From contig JAMOOS010000300.1 of NCBI GenBank assembly GCA_027065245.1, positions 1 to 6,624 of the forward strand: 6,624 bases of DNA, read 5' to 3'. Positions 5,307 through 6,624 of the stretch are shown one piece after another. Source of the DNA: Desulfuromonadaceae bacterium (GTDB lineage: Bacteria > Desulfobacterota > Desulfuromonadia > Desulfuromonadales > Desulfuromonadaceae). Each line of letters begins with the position of its first letter. Positions within the stretch are counted from its first letter, which is position 1. The notes under the pieces were generated by a model. It saw only the letters and a program-made list of their open reading frames with translations. It was not told the origin of the DNA and made no database searches. The position numbers were made by a program, and so were the translations under genes.

Positions 5307-6624
5307 CTATCCTTTTGGTTCAGGTGGTTGCTGTTGGTGCTGCACCGGTTTTGCCCGCGGCGCGCGCGGTGGCGGCTTGCGCCACAGCCCGCCGCTGCTG
5401 AAACATTCCCAGCCCCACTGCAGCCATTTCAGCAGTGCCAGTGCCAGCCACAGCGCCCACAGCAGCATCAACAGCCGGTATATATACATGGGTACCGATA
5501 TGACTTGCGCAGCGGGGATGAAGCCAGCGCAGCGATCCTGATACCAGTGCAGATGCCAGGTTGACGAATGATTGCCGCTGATCTGCATCTGCGGCAGCCC
5601 CAGCAGCCCCTGCTGGATACCGAACACTATGGCGCCCAGCGCCAGCACGCTGAGCAGCACCAGTGCCATCTGGGTAAAGTTAAAGCGCCATACGCCGGTC
5701 AGACCGGCCTGATGTTTACGGCGCAGACCGAGGAGAATCAGCCAGGCCGCCACCGGCACCAGCGCCGGCAGACTGGCCTGGCTTAAACCGGCGAACAGCA
5801 GCAGCCAATGCCACCAGACAAGTGGCGTATCGGCGTAGCGTCCCAGCAGCACGGCGATAACAGCTATCACCAGCAGCACGCCCCAGAACAACACCGCCGG
5901 TCCCATGACCGGGCCGCGGGTGAACAGGATCCAGCGCTCGCGCGGCATGTTCACATTGATGCGGCAGTTTACACTGTTGCCGCCCAGATGGACGGCAGGG
6001 GTGGCGGTGACCATGCCGATATGTTGCGGCTGCTGCCATTCCAGTTCGATGTGCTGTGCCCCGGGAGCCAGTGGCACGGTGAGCAGCAGTTGTTTGAGTT
6101 TTACCGGCTGTTTTTGGCCGTTGATGGCAACGCGGCGCAGTTTTGCCCCAGGTGGCAGAGTGATGACGTGTTCGCCGCCGTGGCTGCTGCGTACCAGCAT
6201 GTCAAGGGTAACTCGACAGCTGCGTTTGCCCGGCGTTACGCTGATGTTGCTGTTGTCGATGGTTACCGTCTGACCGGCGGCACCGCCAGGGCGGGTGATG
6301 TCGAGGGTCAACTTTTCTCCTGGCCACGGTTGCCACTGGGGCAGCCAGCGGCCATGCTGGTAGTAGTTTATCACCGGCAGGCCGTGGCCGCTTACGCGCC
6401 ACATGGGGCTGGCGGCTACCTGCCAGATTTCGCGTAACTTCTCGCCGGTGGCGGCCAGCAGTTCGATTTGACCGGTTTTTTCCAGGCTGGAGTGCCAGCT
6501 GAAACTGTTGCTGCCGCTGGGCATGCTTACCAGCACTTTATGATCTTTTACCACCGTGTTGGCGCTGGTAACCCGTTCGCTCGGCAACAATGCCACCTTG
6601 ACCAGCAGGGCGCTGTTGTTCTGG
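5307..6624 (-). CDS. Large multi-TM membrane protein, C-terminal part (truncated by window edge)
   Basis: The reading frame is open to the last base, and the codons beyond the nearest GTG (6594-6596) continue in frame, so the true start lies outside the window. About 438 residues are visible. The N-terminal 235 or so are soluble and beta-rich, with alternating polar/hydrophobic strands such as HVITLPPGAKLRRVAING and an AQHIELEWQQP strand, consistent with an extracytoplasmic domain. Hydrophobic helices then follow (numbered from the window edge) near 239-260, 267-300 (two), 317-338 and 377-400. Between the last two is a conserved-looking segment with SGNHSSTWHLHWYQDR. The protein ends with WLQWGWECFSSGGLW and a Pro/Gln/Arg tail. 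From memory this resembles the C-terminus of a family of very large uncharacterised bacterial membrane proteins; I cannot name a domain. It heads the visible operon with DUF4126 and the small two-TM protein. Confidence 0.8.
   Translation of the reverse strand, partial: QNNSALLVKVALLPSERVTSANTVVKDHKVLVSMPSGSNSFSWHSSLEKTGQIELLAATGEKLREIWQVAASPMWRVSGHGLPVINYYQHGRWLPQWQPWPGEKLTLDITRPGGAAGQTVTIDNSNISVTPGKRSCRVTLDMLVRSSHGGEHVITLPPGAKLRRVAINGQKQPVKLKQLLLTVPLAPGAQHIELEWQQPQHIGMVTATPAVHLGGNSVNCRINVNMPRERWILFTRGPVMGPAVLFWGVLLVIAVIAVLLGRYADTPLVWWHWLLLFAGLSQASLPALVPVAAWLILLGLRRKHQAGLTGVWRFNFTQMALVLLSVLALGAIVFGIQQGLLGLPQMQISGNHSSTWHLHWYQDRCAGFIPAAQVISVPMYIYRLLMLLWALWLALALLKWLQWGWECFSSGGLWRKPPPRAPRAKPVQHQQQPPEPKG

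Noticed and set aside
5808..6437. 209-codon plus-strand frame opposite the large membrane protein
   Set aside because: Shadow frame caused by high G+C codons; the minus-strand frame has coherent helices and operon context.

Overview
The window reads as an ordinary chromosomal segment of a Gram-negative bacterium, around 55-60% G+C by eye. A Pseudomonadota or Desulfobacterota member is plausible. The evidence is a periplasmic SYLF protein with a Sec signal peptide, an EamA/DMT exporter, a CxxC-type DUF89 protein and DUF4126, but nothing here fixes the genus. There are no rRNA or tRNA genes, CRISPR arrays, transposases or integrases.

Layout, left to right. (1) 1-159 is a leader with a 9-bp dyad and a strong Shine-Dalgarno, followed by a plus-strand 10-TM drug/metabolite exporter (160-1095). 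(2) A 14-bp perfect hairpin (1101-1141) separates it from a convergent minus-strand pair. That pair is a DUF89/ARMT1-like metal-dependent phosphatase (1722-2630) overlapping a secreted SYLF-domain protein (1159-1725) by ATGA. (3) A 461-bp non-coding region (2631-3091) sits between divergent genes. It carries a good sigma70-type promoter firing right, an extended -10 box firing left, and several dyads. (4) A plus-strand AAA ATPase of the DUF4143 family (3092-4363) is visibly more A+T-rich than its neighbours. (5) A minus-strand membrane-protein operon runs in from the right edge: the C-terminal part of a large multi-TM protein (5307-6624, cut by the window), a DUF4126 membrane protein (4608-5300), and a 71-aa two-TM protein (4390-4605). 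Spacings are 6 and 2 nt and each downstream gene has its own ribosome binding site.

Two tight units stand out. The DUF89-SYLF pair couples a cytoplasmic damage-control-type phosphatase to an exported lipid-binding-type protein. The three-gene membrane operon is made entirely of uncharacterised proteins and is the best candidate here for an undescribed system, probably envelope-related. The DUF4143 ATPase looks like a separately acquired single-gene unit with its own promoter. I see no sign of a complete defence, toxin-antitoxin or mobile system.
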